A stretch of DNA of 64,000 bases from Hyphomicrobium_A sp963722495 (GCA_963722495.1 CAVRND010000007.1:62001-126000), one strand, 5' to 3'. Shown: positions 18,728 through 27,579, numbered from the stretch's first letter. The notes: generated by a model from the sequence alone, not told the origin. Translations and numbers: made by a program.

Positions 18728-19512
18728 CGGCGGCCCCTGCAACCCAAAACCGGGGCGAGGTGACGGACGACGCCTTCCTCGGCGGGGCGCTCAACATCCT
18801 CCAGTTGCAAAGCGGGTATCGGGCGGGGCTCGATGCCGTGATGCTGGCCGCCGCCGTGCCGACCGACTCGCGCCGGCCTCTGCGCGTGCTCGACGTTGGC
18901 GCCGGCGTCGGCACCGCCGGTCTGTGCCTGGCTCGCCGGGTGCCGTTCGCCGAGGTGGTGCTGTTCGAAAAGGAGGCGCGGCTCGCCCAGCTGGCCGCCG
19001 AGAACATTCGCCGCAACGCATTGAGCGAGCGCGTGCGCGCCGTCACCGGCGCGGTGGGCGCTCCGGCGATCGAGCTGCGCGCGATTGGTCTCGTCGAGGA
19101 GAGCTTCGGCCGCGTCATCGCCAATCCGCCCTATCACGACACCGGCGCGGGCACGCTGCCGCCGGACGCGTTGAAGGCTGGTGCTCATGTTATGCCCGAT
19201 GCCGAGATTGAAGCCTGGGCGCGCTTTATGGCGCGTATGGCGGCGCCCGGCGGCGAAGTCACCATCGTACACAAGGCCGACGCACTCGCCCGCGTGCTGG
19301 CGGCGTTCGATCAGCGCTTCGGCTCCTTGCGAATTCTGCCGCTGCATCCGCGTGCCGGTGCACCGGCCAACCGCGTGCTGGTACAAGGCGTGAAGGGCAG
19401 CCGCGGCCCGCTGCAACTTTTGCCGGGGTTCGTCATCCACGACGCCGACAACGCCTTCACGCCCGCCGCGCAAGCCATCCTCCGCGCCGGCGCCCCCCTG
19501 CCGATGGGTTGA
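18724..19512 (+). CDS. tRNA1(Val) N6-adenine methyltransferase-like (TrmN6 type)
   Basis: A 262-residue class I SAM methyltransferase. The SAM-binding motif is VLDVGAGVGTAGLCLA (about 54-69) and the catalytic NPPY motif is VIANPPYHD (about 129-137), typical of N6-adenine or glutamine methyltransferases. The N-terminal DAFLGGALNILQLQSGYRAG is the TrmN6/YfiC pattern, which modifies A37 of tRNA1(Val). The substrate assignment is by family. Start at 18724 overlaps the stop of the preceding gene. Confidence 0.87.
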   Translation: MTAAPATQNRGEVTDDAFLGGALNILQLQSGYRAGLDAVMLAAAVPTDSRRPLRVLDVGAGVGTAGLCLARRVPFAEVVLFEKEARLAQLAAENIRRNALSERVRAVTGAVGAPAIELRAIGLVEESFGRVIANPPYHDTGAGTLPPDALKAGAHVMPDAEIEAWARFMARMAAPGGEVTIVHKADALARVLAAFDQRFGSLRILPLHPRAGAPANRVLVQGVKGSRGPLQLLPGFVIHDADNAFTPAAQAILRAGAPLPMG

Positions 19513-19607
19513 CGCAGGACAGAGCACCTCGCCCTAGTCGGGGCGGCCGCGATGGCCTAGAAGTGCGGTTCACCCCGATCAGCAGGCTTCAGCGAGGTTG
19601 GCCCCGC

Positions 19608-20450
19608 ATGTGGTTCTTCGGCCAAGGTCCCGTCATTCCCGTGCTGCGGTTTTCCGGCGCCATCGGCATGGCGACGCCGCTGCGCCCCGGCTTGTCGATC
19701 ACGCAGGCGGCCAGCGCGATCGAGAAAGCGTTCGAGTTGTCGAAGACGCCCGCCGTCGCTGTCGTGATCAATTCGCCGGGTGGCTCACCGGTGCAGTCGA
19801 GCCTAATCTTCCGCCGTATCCGCCAGCTCGCCGAGGAAAAGAAGAAGACCGTCTACGTCTTCTGCGAGGACGTCGCAGCATCCGGCGGCTACTACCTGGC
19901 GCTGGCCGGCGATGAGATCTACGCCGACCCCTCATCGATCATCGGCTCCATCGGCGTCATCTTCGCCGGTTTCGGCTTCGACAAGGCAATGGGAAGGCTT
20001 GGCATCGAGCGTCGCGTCTACACGGCGGGTGAGAGCAAGGACGCGCTCGATCCGTTCCGCCCCGAGAAGCCGGAAGACATCGAGCGCATCAAGAGCGTGC
20101 AGCGCGACGTGCATGACGTGTTCATCGGCATCGTCAAGGAGCGCCGCGCCGGCCGTCTCACCGGCTCGGACGGCGAGCTGTTCTCCGGCGCCTTTTGGTC
20201 TGGCCCAAAAGCGCTCGAGTTGGGGCTTATCGACGGCATATCCGACGTGCGCTCCAAGATGCGCGAACTCTATGGAAATAAAGTACGACTTAAGGTCGTT
20301 CCGCTGGAAAAAGGCGGCCTGCTCAGCCGCCTGAGGCGGTCTGCGTCGTCCGCTGGTTACGAGGAATTAAGGACCGGGCGTCTTGCCTTAGGCGAGGATC
20401 TGATATCCGCTATCGAGGCTCGGGCGCTGTGGTCGCGTTTCGGGCTGTAG
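19608..20450 (+). CDS. S49 family serine peptidase (SppA-like)
   Basis: A 280-residue S49 peptidase that cleaves membrane-embedded or signal peptides. It has VINSPGGSPVQS (about 56-67), which forms the oxyanion hole, the nucleophile serine in EDVAASGGYYLALAG (about 88-102) and the general-base lysine in ESKDALDPF (about 145). The length fits the short single-domain class. I prefer the ATG at 19608 (MWFFGQGPVIPVLRFSG); a TTG at 19509 would extend it by 33 residues that do not resemble the family. Confidence 0.92.
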   Translation: MWFFGQGPVIPVLRFSGAIGMATPLRPGLSITQAASAIEKAFELSKTPAVAVVINSPGGSPVQSSLIFRRIRQLAEEKKKTVYVFCEDVAASGGYYLALAGDEIYADPSSIIGSIGVIFAGFGFDKAMGRLGIERRVYTAGESKDALDPFRPEKPEDIERIKSVQRDVHDVFIGIVKERRAGRLTGSDGELFSGAFWSGPKALELGLIDGISDVRSKMRELYGNKVRLKVVPLEKGGLLSRLRRSASSAGYEELRTGRLALGEDLISAIEARALWSRFGL

Positions 20451-20493
20451 CCTTAGGGTCGAGCAGACCCACGTTGCAGAGGGAGTATCGCCG

Positions 20494-20712
20494 ATGCCCC
20501 ATGTCGTCGTCGCGGTTCTCATCGGAGCCGGTATTGGCGCCGGCATGAAATGGCTCGCACGCGAGATGACGCGGGCGGCCGACGCGGCCCGCATGGCGCA
20601 CGATCGAATGTCAGGTCAAAGCCCGATCGAGGTGGCGCCGAAGGATCTCGGTAAACTCGAGTGGGACGCCGATGCCGGAGTCTACCGCCCGGGCGGCCGG
20701 CGGAACGGCTAA
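20494..20712 (+). CDS. Small membrane-anchored protein
   Basis: A 72-residue protein with one hydrophobic N-terminal segment (MPHVVVAVLIGAGIGAGMKWL), then a charged cytoplasmic tail with DLGKLEWDADAGVYRPGGR. The end of the tail resembles short conserved proteins found downstream of sppA-like genes in this order. The function is unknown. The spacing from the peptidase stop (43 bases) allows co-transcription. Confidence 0.65.
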   Translation: MPHVVVAVLIGAGIGAGMKWLAREMTRAADAARMAHDRMSGQSPIEVAPKDLGKLEWDADAGVYRPGGRRNG

Positions 20713-20772
20713 GCAGCACATCTCGTTCTTACCCGCACACATCCACCCGCTATGATTGCCGAGAGGAATTCC

Positions 20773-20967
20773 ATGTCCGCCGATCCCGCAACGCTTGCCG
20801 AGCTCGACAATCGCATAGCCATCCTGCGCGACAACCTGCGTGAGCTGGTCGAGCAGGCAGCTGGCTATTCGGGGGCGGCCGACGAGAGCCGCACCGCCGA
20901 CCGCATCGCCGATCAGCAGGCCAAGCTCGATGCGCTGATCGCCGAGCGCGACAAGCTCTCCAAGTAA
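20773..20967 (+). CDS. Small coiled-coil protein
   Basis: A 64-residue, almost wholly helical protein: TLAELDNRIAILRDNLRELV, then ADRIADQQAKLDALIAERD. The heptad-like spacing of Leu and Ile suggests a coiled coil. The ATG at 20773 is preceded by GAGAGGAA, a strong ribosome-binding site, which decides it over an in-frame ATG seven codons upstream. The function is unknown. Confidence 0.7.
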   Translation: MSADPATLAELDNRIAILRDNLRELVEQAAGYSGAADESRTADRIADQQAKLDALIAERDKLSK

Positions 20968-21018
20968 AGCGCTCCGCCTGCCGTCAACAAGCCCCTGGCC
21001 GCAGCTCGACGACACTAA

Positions 21019-21063
21019 CCTCTCCCATCATGGCGGAGCCATGCTCCGCATGGACGGGAGAGG
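21019..21063. repeat. Palindromic intergenic repeat, copy 1
   Basis: A 45-base unit flanked by CCTCTCCC and GGGAGAGG and centred on the inverted core GCGGAGCCATGCTCCGC. It is repeated at 21179-21223 with one difference near its left end. A related core in the opposite orientation lies at 58213-58241. Confidence 0.75.
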
Positions 21064-21178
21064 TCAGCTGGACGCGCGCAGCGCGACAGCCGGGTGAGGG
21101 GTTGATCCGTTTCAGTTCTCGTGACTTTCCTGAGGGGTACCCCCCTCACCCGCCGCTTATGCTGCGCATGCGCGTCGA

Positions 21179-21223
21179 CCTCTTCCATCATGGCGGAGCC
21201 ATGCTCCGCATGGACGGGAGAGG
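21179..21223. repeat. Palindromic intergenic repeat, copy 2
   Basis: Second copy of the 45-base unit (see 21019-21063), differing by one base (CTCTTCC for CTCTCCC). The 115 bases between the copies include the inverse pair GGGTGAGGGGTT and CCCCTCACCCG, so the whole 21019-21223 block is probably one composite repeat element. Confidence 0.75.
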
Positions 21224-21253
21224 CGAAGTGGAGAGCCCTTCACGAAGCCGGAA

Positions 21254-22307
21254 CTAAAGGTTCAGCTGGTAGGTGTGCGCCAGCCAACGGTAGCCGCCGC
21301 CGTCGAGGCGTTCGACATAGCCGATGGACGGGAACGGCATGTGATAGCCGCTGACCGGTATGCGCTCGGCGGCCGCCAGCTCGTAGATGCGCCGCCGCGT
21401 CTTGGCGCCCTGCTCCTTATCGACGTCGAACGAGCAGTGCCACTCGGGCCGCGCCAGCGACGCGACCTGGTGGTGCGCGCAGTCGCCCCAGAAGAGCATG
21501 CGCTTGCCGTCGCTCTCGATGTCGAAGGCGAGATGCCCCGGCGTGTGGCCGTACGCCTCGCGCGAACGGATGCCAGGCACGACGTCGTCGCCCGGCTTGA
21601 GGAAAGTGATCTTGTCGGCCAGCGGCACGACGTTGGCACGAAAGAGTGATGCAAGCTTTTCAGCTTCACCGGTGAACTTGCCCTCCGGAGCCCAGAAGTC
21701 GTACTCGGTTGCGCCGATGACGTAGCGCGCATTGGGAAACAACGGCTTGCCGTTCTCCATCACGCCGCCGACGTGGTCGGGGTGGCCGTGAGATAGGACG
21801 ACGACGTCGATCTGCTCGGGCGTGATGCCTGAGTCGGCGAGCTGCGTCGCCAGCCAGCCGCCACCGGGCCGCGGCACGAAGCCCTTGGCGCCGTTGCCGG
21901 TGTCGAAGATCACCAGCTGCTTGCCGGTGTTGACGATCATCGGGGTGAAGCCGGGCTGGTACTTGTCCGGCGGGAGCAGATTGTCGCGCATCAACTGCTC
22001 GACCTCGCCCTGCGAGGCATTGCCGCCCACGATCGGGAACGGTCCCGGGATGAAGGCGTCCGAGTTCGGACGTCATGGTCAGCTCGAAGGAGCCGAGCTT
22101 GAAGCGGCACCAGGTTGGCTGCTTGGCGCCCAGCAAGGCGCCGGTGGCGCGCGCCGGCGCGGGTACCAGCAGGGCGGGAATTCCCGACAACAGAGGAGCC
22201 GCCGCCAATGCGGCCGCCGAGCCCAGGATGCCGCGCCGGCTCGGCCCCACGCCGTCTGCTAAGCCATTCAGCGATTTGCCATTCGGTGTCGTTGCCACGT
22301 CGCCCAT
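21254..22307 (-). CDS. MBL-fold metallo-hydrolase with Tat-like signal, one frame break
   Basis: A metallo-beta-lactamase-fold protein of about 350 residues. The zinc motif is VVVLSHGHPDHVGGV (H-x-H-x-D-H), with later ligands in GHTPGHLAF and WGDCAHHQVA. The N-terminus carries a twin-arginine-like signal (SRRGILGSAAALAAAPLL), so export in folded form is likely. The frame breaks near 22064: SFELTMTS continues as DSDAFIPGPFPIVGGNASQG when one extra A is removed from TCCGAACTCGG. It diverges from an AraC regulator with only 41 bases between the starts. Likely a lactonase-type or related hydrolase; the substrate is unknown. Confidence 0.87.
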
Positions 22308-22348
22308 CCTCTGCAAACTTCGAAGTATCATTCCGCTGGAGCCTATGG

Positions 22349-23122
22349 ATGAACGCGCCGAGCCGCTTGAACGAACGTGCTGCGCCGGCGACGGGCGCGG
22401 GGGCGGCCCTCTGGCACGTCGACGATGGCTGGGCGCTGTTTGCCGGGCCGCTGCAGCACAATGACAGTCACGCGCACAGCGCGGCGGTGTATCTCGCCGG
22501 ACTCTACGGAACCTTCCACTTGCGCGTCGCCGGCGGCGATTGGCTGTCGTGCCGCAGCGCCGTCATCCGCGCCGGGACGCCGTACGAGTTCGATGTGGGC
22601 GGCGATCCACTCGGCGTGTTCTATCTGGAGCCCAATCTTGCCGGGACCGATGCGCTCGCACCGCTTCTCTCCGGTGCCACCGAGGTCGGTGGCGCACTCA
22701 TAGGCGACGCCGACGCACCGCTGCTGCGCGCCGCATTCGAGCAGCGCCCCGCCGCCGGAGAACTGCGCGAAGGCATCGCTGACATGATCGGCTTTGCCAA
22801 GCGCCAGGCGCGCAAGTCGATCGATCCGCGTATCGCCCGCGCGGTCAGCGACATGGCGCGGTCAACCAACGCCACCTCGGCGAGCATCGCCGCAACTGCC
22901 GCCGGCCTGTCAACATCGCGCTTCCAGCACCTCTTCACCCGCGAGGTCGGCGTCCCCTTCCGCCGCTACCGCGGATGGCAACGGCTACGCGGCGCCATCC
23001 GCGCGGCAGCATCTGGTCTGTCGCTCACCGATGCGGCGTACGCTGCCGGCTTCGCCGATCAAGCCCACTTCTCGCGCACGTTTCGCGCCACGTTCGGCGC
23101 CCCTCCCTCGCGCGGTCTCTAG
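22349..23122 (+). CDS. AraC family transcriptional regulator
   Basis: A 257-residue regulator. Residues 15-110 form a cupin-like ligand-binding domain (LFAGPLQHNDSHAHSAAVYL); the C-terminal 100 residues hold the two AraC helix-turn-helix units (TSASIAATAAGLSTSRFQHL, then SLTDAAYAAGFADQAHFSRT). The divergent MBL-hydrolase gene starts 41 bases away, so this protein is a natural candidate to control it. The ATG at 22349 puts the cupin at the usual position; the frame is open further upstream within the neighbour. Confidence 0.9.
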   Translation: MNAPSRLNERAAPATGAGAALWHVDDGWALFAGPLQHNDSHAHSAAVYLAGLYGTFHLRVAGGDWLSCRSAVIRAGTPYEFDVGGDPLGVFYLEPNLAGTDALAPLLSGATEVGGALIGDADAPLLRAAFEQRPAAGELREGIADMIGFAKRQARKSIDPRIARAVSDMARSTNATSASIAATAAGLSTSRFQHLFTREVGVPFRRYRGWQRLRGAIRAAASGLSLTDAAYAAGFADQAHFSRTFRATFGAPPSRGL

Positions 23123-23245
23123 CTCGGGCGGCGTTAACCAGGCGCAACCAGCCGCGCCTCAACGATGAAGGTTGAATTCGATTGCCGCGGTCTTGGCCGG
23201 CCGCTTACATCGACGGGCGACTATTCCGTTACAGGGAGCGGATCA

Positions 23246-23557
23246 ATGATTTTGCGTGGTGTGCGTAAGGCCGTTGCGGCCGCGATCGTCCTCGTCTCGA
23301 TGCAGCCGGCGGCTGCCGCCGAATGGTGGATGCTGCAGAACACCGATGACGGTCGCCAGTGCGGCCCGCCGCTCGAAGCCGACGGCGTCGTGCTGACCCC
23401 GGACGCGATCCTCAAGCGCTTTGAGGAATGCAAGCTGTCGGACGAGACGCCCACGCTCGACCTCAACACCGTGATGGTCGCCTGCGAAGGCAGCCTCAAT
23501 CAGGTTTTCATTTTCACGAAGACCAAAGAGAGCTGCGACGAGCTCGCGAAGGACTGA
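23246..23557 (+). CDS. Small secreted protein of unknown function
   Basis: A 103-residue protein with a signal peptide (1-25, ending AAA) and a mature part with WWMLQNTDDGRQCGPPLEAD, EECKLSD, VACEGSL and KESCDELAKD, that is four cysteines, which suggests two disulfides. GGGAGCGGA before the ATG supports the start. The family is not recognised. Confidence 0.7.
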   Translation: MILRGVRKAVAAAIVLVSMQPAAAAEWWMLQNTDDGRQCGPPLEADGVVLTPDAILKRFEECKLSDETPTLDLNTVMVACEGSLNQVFIFTKTKESCDELAKD

Positions 23558-23744
23558 TCCCTCCGCTGATGTGGATAAGCTGTGTGTTGCCTGTGCGCAA
23601 CGCTTGGTTGCGCTCATTGCCGTGACATCTGTTCACGTGCAGCGAATCAGATGACTAACGTTCCCTTAATTAACGCCGTTCGTTTGTGGCGCGTACCGCC
23701 GCTAGGCGCATTCGCCGATACAAATTTTGAGCGGAGGGAGCATC

Positions 23745-25337
23745 ATGCTTCGACGCGTTTTTGGGGGCCTTATTGCTGCCCTCGCACCGACCGCGCTCGT
23801 GGTTTTTTCCACGCCAGCACTAGCCGATTTCCCACGCGACGGTTGCCAGTCCATATCCACCTTCGACACGGTCAACCTGCAATCGGGCGGCGTGTACGCT
23901 ATGGCCGCAGGGTTCGTCGTCGGCAACAAACTTACCTTCACTGTCACCGGCGATGACGGCACATTTCAACTGACGAATGGTGCGAGCCAGACACTTATCA
24001 ACACGAGCCTTGAGTTGGTCGCGAAAGTCGTGACCTACGTCGTGTCCTCCGCTGCGGACTCGCATCTGGAGGCCAGCCTCGTAACGAATGGTTCGAGTCC
24101 GACGATGACCGTGACGGCCAGTTGCTCTGCTTCTCCTGCGCCAGGCAAGGACGCCTCGCAAGGGGTCGTGAAAGGCTTCCTCGCGTCGCGCATCAACGGC
24201 ATCCTGCTGAATGATCCGGGCGCGACGAGCCTGCTCAATCGTTCGAACGGACAGGCCGGCCCGATGACGACCGCGATGGCTGGCGGCGGAACAAATATTG
24301 CCAGCAATACCGCTGCCTTCGGGAACGCCATGAGCCTCGGCACCGGTCTCGGCGACCGCGGCAGTATCGCCGCAGATCGGATGGGGCTCGGCGCCAGCCG
24401 CTTCGGCGATGCCGATGCGGCCAGTGCCGGATCGCAGAATATCCAGTTCTCCAACTCGCTGTCGAAGATGCGCCGCGACGCGGCCAACGCGCAGGCGAGC
24501 AAAGACCGCATGGCGCTCGGCGCCGGCGATGGTGGCGCTCTGCCGCTCGCCTACGAGACAGCTTCGCCCTGGGACATCTGGGTGGAGGGCCGCTACTCGG
24601 CCTTCGACGACGACGCCGCCAATCTCGGCCGCGACGGCCACGTCGGCGTGCTCTATGTCGGCAGCGACTATCGCGTCACCGAGAACATGATCGTCGGCGC
24701 GCTGGCCCAGTTCGACTGGGCGAAGGATTCATCCGACGCGCTCGCCTCCAAGGTCGACGGCAACGGCTGGATGATCGGCCCCTACATGTCGGCGCGCATC
24801 CACGACAACATCTACTTCGATCTGCGCGCCGCCTGGGGCCGCTCGAACAACGACCTCACGCTCGGCACCACCACCGGTGGCTTCGACACCTCGCGCTGGC
24901 TGGTCAAGGGCGCGCTCGCCGGCAACTGGTTTGCGGGTGCCTGGCGCATCACGCCATCGGCGGAGCTTGCCTACGTCGAGGAAAGCGCCGGCGCCTTCAC
25001 CAACTCGGCCGGCACCTTCGTGCCCGGCCAGGACGTGTCGCTCGGGCGGCTGCAGTTCGGCCCTGAGTTCGGCTACCGCTTCGCCCACACCGCCGACACC
25101 TTCATCGAGCCGTTCGCCGCCATCCGCGGCGTGTGGGACTTCGACAATCCGAACGTCGCCATCATCGATGGCTTCGTCGTCGGACCCGGCGACTTCTGGG
25201 GACGTCTCGAAGGCGGTCTCAATGTCATGACCGCGGGCGGCACCTACGTGCGCGGCTCCGCCTCCTGGGACGGCGTCGGCGCCTCCGACTACTCCGGCTA
25301 CACGCTGCAGGGCACCGTCAACGTGCCGCTGAACTAG
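23745..25337 (+). CDS. Outer-membrane autotransporter-type beta-barrel protein
   Basis: A 530-residue protein with a signal peptide (1-27, ending ALA), a passenger of about 230 residues with Ser/Thr/Asn-rich repeats and no obvious enzyme domain, and a C-terminal 280-residue beta-barrel of the autotransporter type: from WDIWVEGRYSAFDDDAAN to the terminal YTLQGTVNVPLN. The barrel anchors in the outer membrane. GGAGGGAG precedes the ATG. The stop codon lies inside the first of two long palindromes, which could end transcription. Confidence 0.88.
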   Translation: MLRRVFGGLIAALAPTALVVFSTPALADFPRDGCQSISTFDTVNLQSGGVYAMAAGFVVGNKLTFTVTGDDGTFQLTNGASQTLINTSLELVAKVVTYVVSSAADSHLEASLVTNGSSPTMTVTASCSASPAPGKDASQGVVKGFLASRINGILLNDPGATSLLNRSNGQAGPMTTAMAGGGTNIASNTAAFGNAMSLGTGLGDRGSIAADRMGLGASRFGDADAASAGSQNIQFSNSLSKMRRDAANAQASKDRMALGAGDGGALPLAYETASPWDIWVEGRYSAFDDDAANLGRDGHVGVLYVGSDYRVTENMIVGALAQFDWAKDSSDALASKVDGNGWMIGPYMSARIHDNIYFDLRAAWGRSNNDLTLGTTTGGFDTSRWLVKGALAGNWFAGAWRITPSAELAYVEESAGAFTNSAGTFVPGQDVSLGRLQFGPEFGYRFAHTADTFIEPFAAIRGVWDFDNPNVAIIDGFVVGPGDFWGRLEGGLNVMTAGGTYVRGSASWDGVGASDYSGYTLQGTVNVPLN

Positions 25338-25406
25338 TGTGATGATCGAGAAATTCGCCTCATGAGCGGCGAGGTCTGGAGCGAATTTCTCGATCTGAAT
25401 CACTAG
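25334..25406. repeat. Long palindrome A overlapping the autotransporter stop
   Basis: A 73-base inverted repeat: CTAGTGTGAT at the left end and ATCACTAG at the right, with long arms GATCGAGAAATTCGC (25344-25358) and GCGAATTTCTCGATC (25381-25395) that match perfectly, and a 22-base centre. It overlaps the stop codon at 25335-25337. A second palindrome of the same design follows 13 bases later. Confidence 0.85.
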
Positions 25407-25419
25407 CAAGTCTATGCTT

Positions 25420-25497
25420 CTAGTGTCCCTTATGATTCCGAAGTTCGCCCCCGATCCTAGCCGCGAGTTCTAGCGAACTTCGGAATCGGGACACTAG
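25420..25497. repeat. Long palindrome B, same architecture as A
   Basis: A 78-base inverted repeat that also begins and ends with CTAGTGT / ACACTAG. Its arms include CCGAAGTTCGC and GCGAACTTCGG, with GGGACACTAG matching CTAGTGTCCC, and a centre of about 24 bases. The arms differ from those of palindrome A, but end sequence, arm length and centre length agree. No coding frame is supported across 25338-25539. Confidence 0.85.
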
Positions 25498-25539
25498 CGC
25501 CGCGCGTGAAGCTGTCTTGACGGTGGCGCCTTCCGCTGC

Positions 25540-27255
25540 GTGACTGGGGCACGCAGCAGGAAAGCCAAATTGACCGCAACAATATCGCTTCTCGCCTCGG
25601 GCGATGATCGTCGCTTCGCGTCGGTGGCACGAATCTACGCCGCCGCGATCGAGCCTTCGGAGCAGAAGCCGCCCGAGCTTCTGCGCCGGCATGTCGGCGA
25701 TGACCGTTACAGCTTCCTCATTGCCGAGGATGATGGCGAGGTGGTCGGCTTTGCCGCCGTGTTCGTCCCACCGAGCGAGGACTTCTGGCTGCTGGAATAC
25801 CTCGCCGTCGACGCGAGCCGTAGGTCGGCGGGGCTCGGCGCCATCCTGTTCGAGGCCGCCGTCGCGCGTGCTCGCGAAATCGTCTCCGACCGCTTCGGAC
25901 TGCTTGAGGTCGACGCGGCGGACGCCGTCGTCGGCGAAGGCAACGACATCCCCCGCCGGCTACAGTTTTACGCCCGCAACGGCTGCCGTAAGATCGAAGG
26001 CTTGCGCTACCTGCTGCCGTTGTCGTCGTGCGGAACGCCGCCCGCCATGCAGCTGCTGGTGCACGGGCGCCCTGATCAGTCGTCCATCGCGCGATCGACC
26101 CTGCATGACTGGCTCGTCACGCTCTATCGCGAGGTCTACGATCAGCCGGGCGATGATCCTCGCCTTGCCCGCATGACTGCGCACCTGCCGGAGACGCTCG
26201 AGCTGCTGGAAATCTGGCGCCTGCCGGAGCCGGGTGACAGGGACATGGATGCGCGTATAGTGCGGCCGAATTTGCCAAGGCCCACAGCACCCATGCCCAC
26301 CAGCACCGCCACAAAATCCGCTGCCCGTGCGCCCGCGACCGAGGTCGCGCCGCTGCATCCCGCCAAGTCGTTCCAGGATCTCATCTTCGCCCTGCAGCGG
26401 TTCTGGGCCGAGCAGGGCTGCGTCGTGCTGCAGCCGTACGACATGGAGGTCGGCGCCGGCACTTTCCATCCGGCGACGACGCTGCGCGCGCTCGGCCCCA
26501 AGCCGTGGAACGCCTGCTACGTACAACCCTCTCGCCGCCCGAAGGATGGGCGCTACGGCGAGAACCCCAACCGCATGCAGCACTACTATCAGCTGCAGGT
26601 GATCATGAAGCCGGCGCCGGCCGACATGCAGGAGCTTTACCTGGAGAGCCTGCGCCGCATCGGGCTGTCACCGGAGCTGCACGACATCCGCTTCGTCGAG
26701 GACGACTGGGAGAGCCCGACGCTGGGCGCCTGGGGGCTCGGCTGGGAAGTGTGGTGCGACGGCATGGAGGTGACGCAGTTCACCTACTTCCAGCAGGTCG
26801 GCGGCTTCGACTGCGAGGTCGTGTCGGCCGAGATCACCTATGGCCTCGAACGCCTGGCCATGTACGTGCAGGGCGTCGACCGCGTATTCGACCTGTCGTT
26901 CAACGGCCGTTCGGACGCCCGCAAGCTCAGCTATGGCGAAGTGTTCCTGCAGGCCGAGCAGGAGTTCTCGCGCTACAACTTCGAGCACGCCGACACGGGC
27001 CTTCTGCTGCAGCACTTCAACGATGCGGAGAAGGAGTGCAAGGCGCTGCTCGACAAGGGCGCCACGCCCGAGGGTCGTCATTTGATGGCGCTGCCCGCTT
27101 ACGATCAGTGCATAAAGGCGTCGCACGTATTCAATCTGCTCGACGCGCGCGGCGTCATTTCCGTCACCGAGCGCCAGAGCTACATCCTGCGCGTTCGCGA
27201 GCTGGCCAAGGCCTGCTGCGCCGCGTGGCTCAAGACTGCGGGAGGCAGCGCATGA
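25540..27255 (+). CDS. glyQ: GNAT acetyltransferase fused in frame to glycyl-tRNA synthetase alpha subunit
   Basis: One uninterrupted frame of 571 residues. Residues about 10-230 are a GNAT-type acetyltransferase (VVGFAAVFVPP, EYLAVDASRRSAGLGAILFE, FYARNGCRKIEGLRYLLP). Residues about 265-565 are GlyQ: FQDLIFALQRFWAEQGCVV, LQPYDMEVGAGTFHPATTLR, YVQPSRRPKDGRYGENPNR and DWESPTLGAWGLGWEVW. GlyQ charges tRNA-Gly as part of an alpha2-beta2 enzyme. There is no stop between the two parts; a Pro/Thr/Ala linker joins them. GlyQ could also start alone at the ATG at 26293 (320 residues), where only a weak AAGG lies upstream. Start of the long form is GTG. Confidence 0.85.
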   Translation: MTGARSRKAKLTATISLLASGDDRRFASVARIYAAAIEPSEQKPPELLRRHVGDDRYSFLIAEDDGEVVGFAAVFVPPSEDFWLLEYLAVDASRRSAGLGAILFEAAVARAREIVSDRFGLLEVDAADAVVGEGNDIPRRLQFYARNGCRKIEGLRYLLPLSSCGTPPAMQLLVHGRPDQSSIARSTLHDWLVTLYREVYDQPGDDPRLARMTAHLPETLELLEIWRLPEPGDRDMDARIVRPNLPRPTAPMPTSTATKSAARAPATEVAPLHPAKSFQDLIFALQRFWAEQGCVVLQPYDMEVGAGTFHPATTLRALGPKPWNACYVQPSRRPKDGRYGENPNRMQHYYQLQVIMKPAPADMQELYLESLRRIGLSPELHDIRFVEDDWESPTLGAWGLGWEVWCDGMEVTQFTYFQQVGGFDCEVVSAEITYGLERLAMYVQGVDRVFDLSFNGRSDARKLSYGEVFLQAEQEFSRYNFEHADTGLLLQHFNDAEKECKALLDKGATPEGRHLMALPAYDQCIKASHVFNLLDARGVISVTERQSYILRVRELAKACCAAWLKTAGGSA

Positions 27256-27464
27256 ACTCGGCCGACCTCATCGGTGCACTTGCCATCGCCGTGCCGGCGA
27301 TCATCGTCGCCTACCTTGCGTTCTTCTGGCGCCGCCGGCCGATCTTCTGGTTCGTCGTGGCGCTGGTCCTCGTCGGCCTCGGCTATCTCCAGTCGACCGG
27401 AGCCCTGCACAACGTCGGCGCCGCCATCGTCGGCGAGGCGGAGATGGTCGAGCAGGGACGCTGA
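27252..27464 (+). CDS. Small membrane protein
   Basis: A 70-residue protein with two hydrophobic segments (LIGALAIAVPAIIVAYLAFF and PIFWFVVALVLVGLGYLQS) joined by a WRRR loop, which suggests both ends on the same side. Its ATG overlaps the glyQ stop (ATGA), so it is translated with glyQ. The function is unknown; small membrane proteins of this kind follow glyQ in some related genomes. Confidence 0.75.
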   Translation: MNSADLIGALAIAVPAIIVAYLAFFWRRRPIFWFVVALVLVGLGYLQSTGALHNVGAAIVGEAEMVEQGR

Positions 27465-27579
27465 TCGATGACGGCTACATGACACTGGTCACGTGACCTA
27501 TGGGCCGCTGGCGAACATCGTGCGGCCACCGTTGTCGGGCACCGATGCGCCGGTCAGTGCGTTGGCAACCGGCAACACG

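Noticed and set aside
24085..24105. GGTTCGAGTCC word, like a tRNA T-arm
   Set aside because: It lies inside the autotransporter gene and no acceptor or anticodon arm can be folded around it.
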